This document shows positions 63,026 to 64,000 of a stretch of DNA of 64,000 nucleotides, piece by piece. Numbering within the stretch: the first letter of the stretch is position 1; each line of letters begins with the position of its first letter. Source of the stretch: an uncultured Verrucomicrobia subdivision 3 bacterium (GTDB taxonomy: Bacteria > Verrucomicrobiota > Verrucomicrobiia > Limisphaerales > UBA11358); NCBI GenBank assembly GCA_903835255.1, contig CAILMI010000014.1:1-64000 (forward strand), in the 5' to 3' direction. The notes below the pieces were generated by a model. It did no database searches. It was not told the DNA's origin and was given only the letters and a program-made list of their open reading frames with translations. Made by a program: the position numbers and the translations under genes.

Positions 63026-63808
63026 TTAAAGCTCCAAGGTTTTACACGGCACATCTTGGGTGGCGATCTGCATTTGGACGTGGGTGGCGCCGATTTTCTG
63101 GAGGCAGGCGGTCATGACCTGATGGGCCAGTTCGGTCTTGTTGCATTCGCGGCTCAAATGCGCCAGGTACAGGTGCCGGAGGTCAGCGGACATGATTTCA
63201 GCGGCGGCCTCGGCGGCGGCCTCGTTGGACAGATGGCCTTGGCGGCCCAGGATGCGCTGCTTGAGGCTCCAGGCCCGGCGCGGACAATCCTGGAGCATCT
63301 TCACGTCGTGATTGGACTCGAGCACGAGCACGTTGGCGGCCCGGATGCGGTCGAGCACTAGCTTGGTGGCATAGCCGAGGTCGGTGGCGAACCCGAAATT
63401 TCCGGCGGCCGTTCGGATCAGATAACCCACGGGATCCTGCGCATCGTGCGGGATGGCAAAGGTGTCCACCTGGACGTCGGCGATGTCAAAGCTCGCCCCG
63501 GTGTCAAAGAGATGGCAGTGGAACCGGGTTTTAAGGCTAAACTCAAACGCGTCCTTGGTGGCGCGGTTGCAGTAAACCGGGATGTTCAATTTGCCCGCAA
63601 TGCCGACCAAGCCGGCGACGTGGTCGCCGTGTTCGTGGGTGATCAGGATGGCGGTCAGGTTTTCCGGCGTCCGGCCCAGGGTGGCCAAGCGCTGACGGAT
63701 CTGGCGCGGGGAAAATCCAGCGTCGACCAGAATGCGGGCTTCGCCGGTCTCCAGGTAGGAACAATTGCCGCCGGACCCGCTGCCGAGGATGGTGAAATGA
63801 ACGGACAC
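63026..63808 (-). CDS. MBL-fold metallo-hydrolase (YycJ/WalJ-like)
   Basis: The 260-residue protein begins SVHFTILGSGSGGNCSYLET, then the metal site motif THEHGDHVAGLVGIAGKL, a further His in FAIPHDAQDPVGY, and VLESNHDVKMLQ, matching the YycJ (WalJ) group of the metallo-beta-lactamase fold. Relatives act as DNA exonucleases or in cell-wall regulation; the role here is not known. A GTG at 63808 is taken as start, though a TTG at 63814 lies 6 nt upstream. It probably leads the operon with ORF6N and trmH-type genes. Confidence 0.85.
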   Translation of the reverse strand: MSVHFTILGSGSGGNCSYLETGEARILVDAGFSPRQIRQRLATLGRTPENLTAILITHEHGDHVAGLVGIAGKLNIPVYCNRATKDAFEFSLKTRFHCHLFDTGASFDIADVQVDTFAIPHDAQDPVGYLIRTAAGNFGFATDLGYATKLVLDRIRAANVLVLESNHDVKMLQDCPRRAWSLKQRILGRQGHLSNEAAAEAAAEIMSADLRHLYLAHLSRECNKTELAHQVMTACLQKIGATHVQMQIATQDVPCKTLEL

Positions 63809-63915
63809 GCCCAAACGTTAGGGCGACCAAAGATGCGGGGCAAACTTTTTCAAGGGAGCGCCGCCCGTTTCGCGGATTGAATTTGTTCCCGCCCCTGCGA
63901 TAATCGGGTCCGTTC

Positions 63916-64000
63916 ATGAGACATCCCTTTCCCGTTGCGCTGGCGTTGTGCGGCTGGCTCACCTTGTCGGGCCTTGCCGCCGATCCGGCAGTCGCGCCGT
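63916..64000 (+). CDS. Secreted protein, N-terminus only (cut by window edge)
   Basis: An ATG at 63916 opens a frame encoding MRHPFPVALALCGWLTLSGL followed by AADPAVAP, a clean Sec signal peptide with an Ala cleavage site, until the window ends. The mature protein lies outside. It is divergent from the MBL gene by about 100 bp. Confidence 0.6.
   Translation, partial: MRHPFPVALALCGWLTLSGLAADPAVAP

Noticed and set aside
1-64000. CRISPR arrays and an intact prophage
   Set aside because: No series of regularly spaced repeats with spacers and no Cas or structural phage gene set was seen; the only repeated units are those listed.

Overview
The window is a stretch of G+C-rich, gene-dense bacterial chromosome. 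It most resembles a member of the Verrucomicrobiota (wider PVC group). This rests on the adjacent DUF1800/DUF1501 pair with a Tat signal, the DksA-like protein with a degenerate zinc finger placed with L33 and S18, the many Tat/lipoprotein secretory proteins, and a lipid A gene (lpxB) that marks an outer membrane. The phylum is inferred from gene content only, since no rRNA gene is present. Short gene groups on both strands, many with 4-nt ATGA overlaps, suggest many small operons rather than one large cluster.

Layout: 1-410 holds the 5' part of an IS transposase and its subterminal repeats. 532-3400 holds a DksA-like/L33/S18 operon, a terminator, a Zur-type operator and a ZIP transporter-Zur pair. 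3.4-8.5 kb holds prmA, a histidine phosphatase, rph, a Tat-exported phosphatase, a GDSL esterase and an ABC-2 permease. 8.7-12.6 kb holds mntH-uspA, a glyoxalase-like pseudogene that runs into the start of eda, a lone nuoA and a PfpI-type protein. 12.6-18.6 kb is a complete RND efflux operon (outer-membrane factor, adaptor, pump). 18.7-26.1 kb holds two secreted proteins of unknown function, a nitroreductase, a nucleotidyltransferase, aspS, a membrane-anchored hydrolase and rex. 26.3-29.9 kb is a circularly permuted ATP-grasp/alpha-E/transglutaminase cassette without the Anbu peptidase often found with it.

30-38.5 kb holds lpxB with an overlapping Gfo/Idh/MocA dehydrogenase (possibly GnnA-like), plsY-gpsA, and a four-gene unit of PHP-type histidinol phosphatase, TMTC-like TPR membrane protein, ThrH and a zinc-ribbon site-2 protease, with a divergent yhbY. 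38.8-50.6 kb holds an M20 peptidase, DUF1800/DUF1501, a polyprenyl synthase, an ECF sigma factor with a possible anti-sigma partner, parA, an NAD(P)H oxidoreductase, gcvT, dapA-dapB and folK. 50.6-51.1 kb holds two copies of a repeat of about 135 bp. 51.1-54.7 kb is a hybrid histidine kinase with a REC-Hpt-REC partner. 54.8-58.2 kb encodes pyruvate dehydrogenase E1alpha, E1beta and E2.

58.2-60.3 kb differs from the rest. It is a decayed patch beside a tRNA-Ala(GGC) gene, with small phage-like ORFs, a 5'-truncated Brp/Blh beta-carotene oxygenase, a piece that looks like DNA polymerase III alpha, and a frameshifted DinG-type helicase piece. The tRNA has a clear promoter and terminator. The window ends with a family 2 glycosyltransferase, an operon of YycJ-like MBL hydrolase, ORF6N protein and TrmH-type methyltransferase, and the start of a secreted protein cut by the window edge.

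The best candidates for something less described are the Anbu-less ATP-grasp/alpha-E/transglutaminase cassette, the zinc-finger-less DksA-like protein in a ribosomal operon, the dehydrogenase coupled to lpxB, and the repeat pair at 50.7-51.0 kb. No CRISPR array, obvious defence island or intact prophage was seen.
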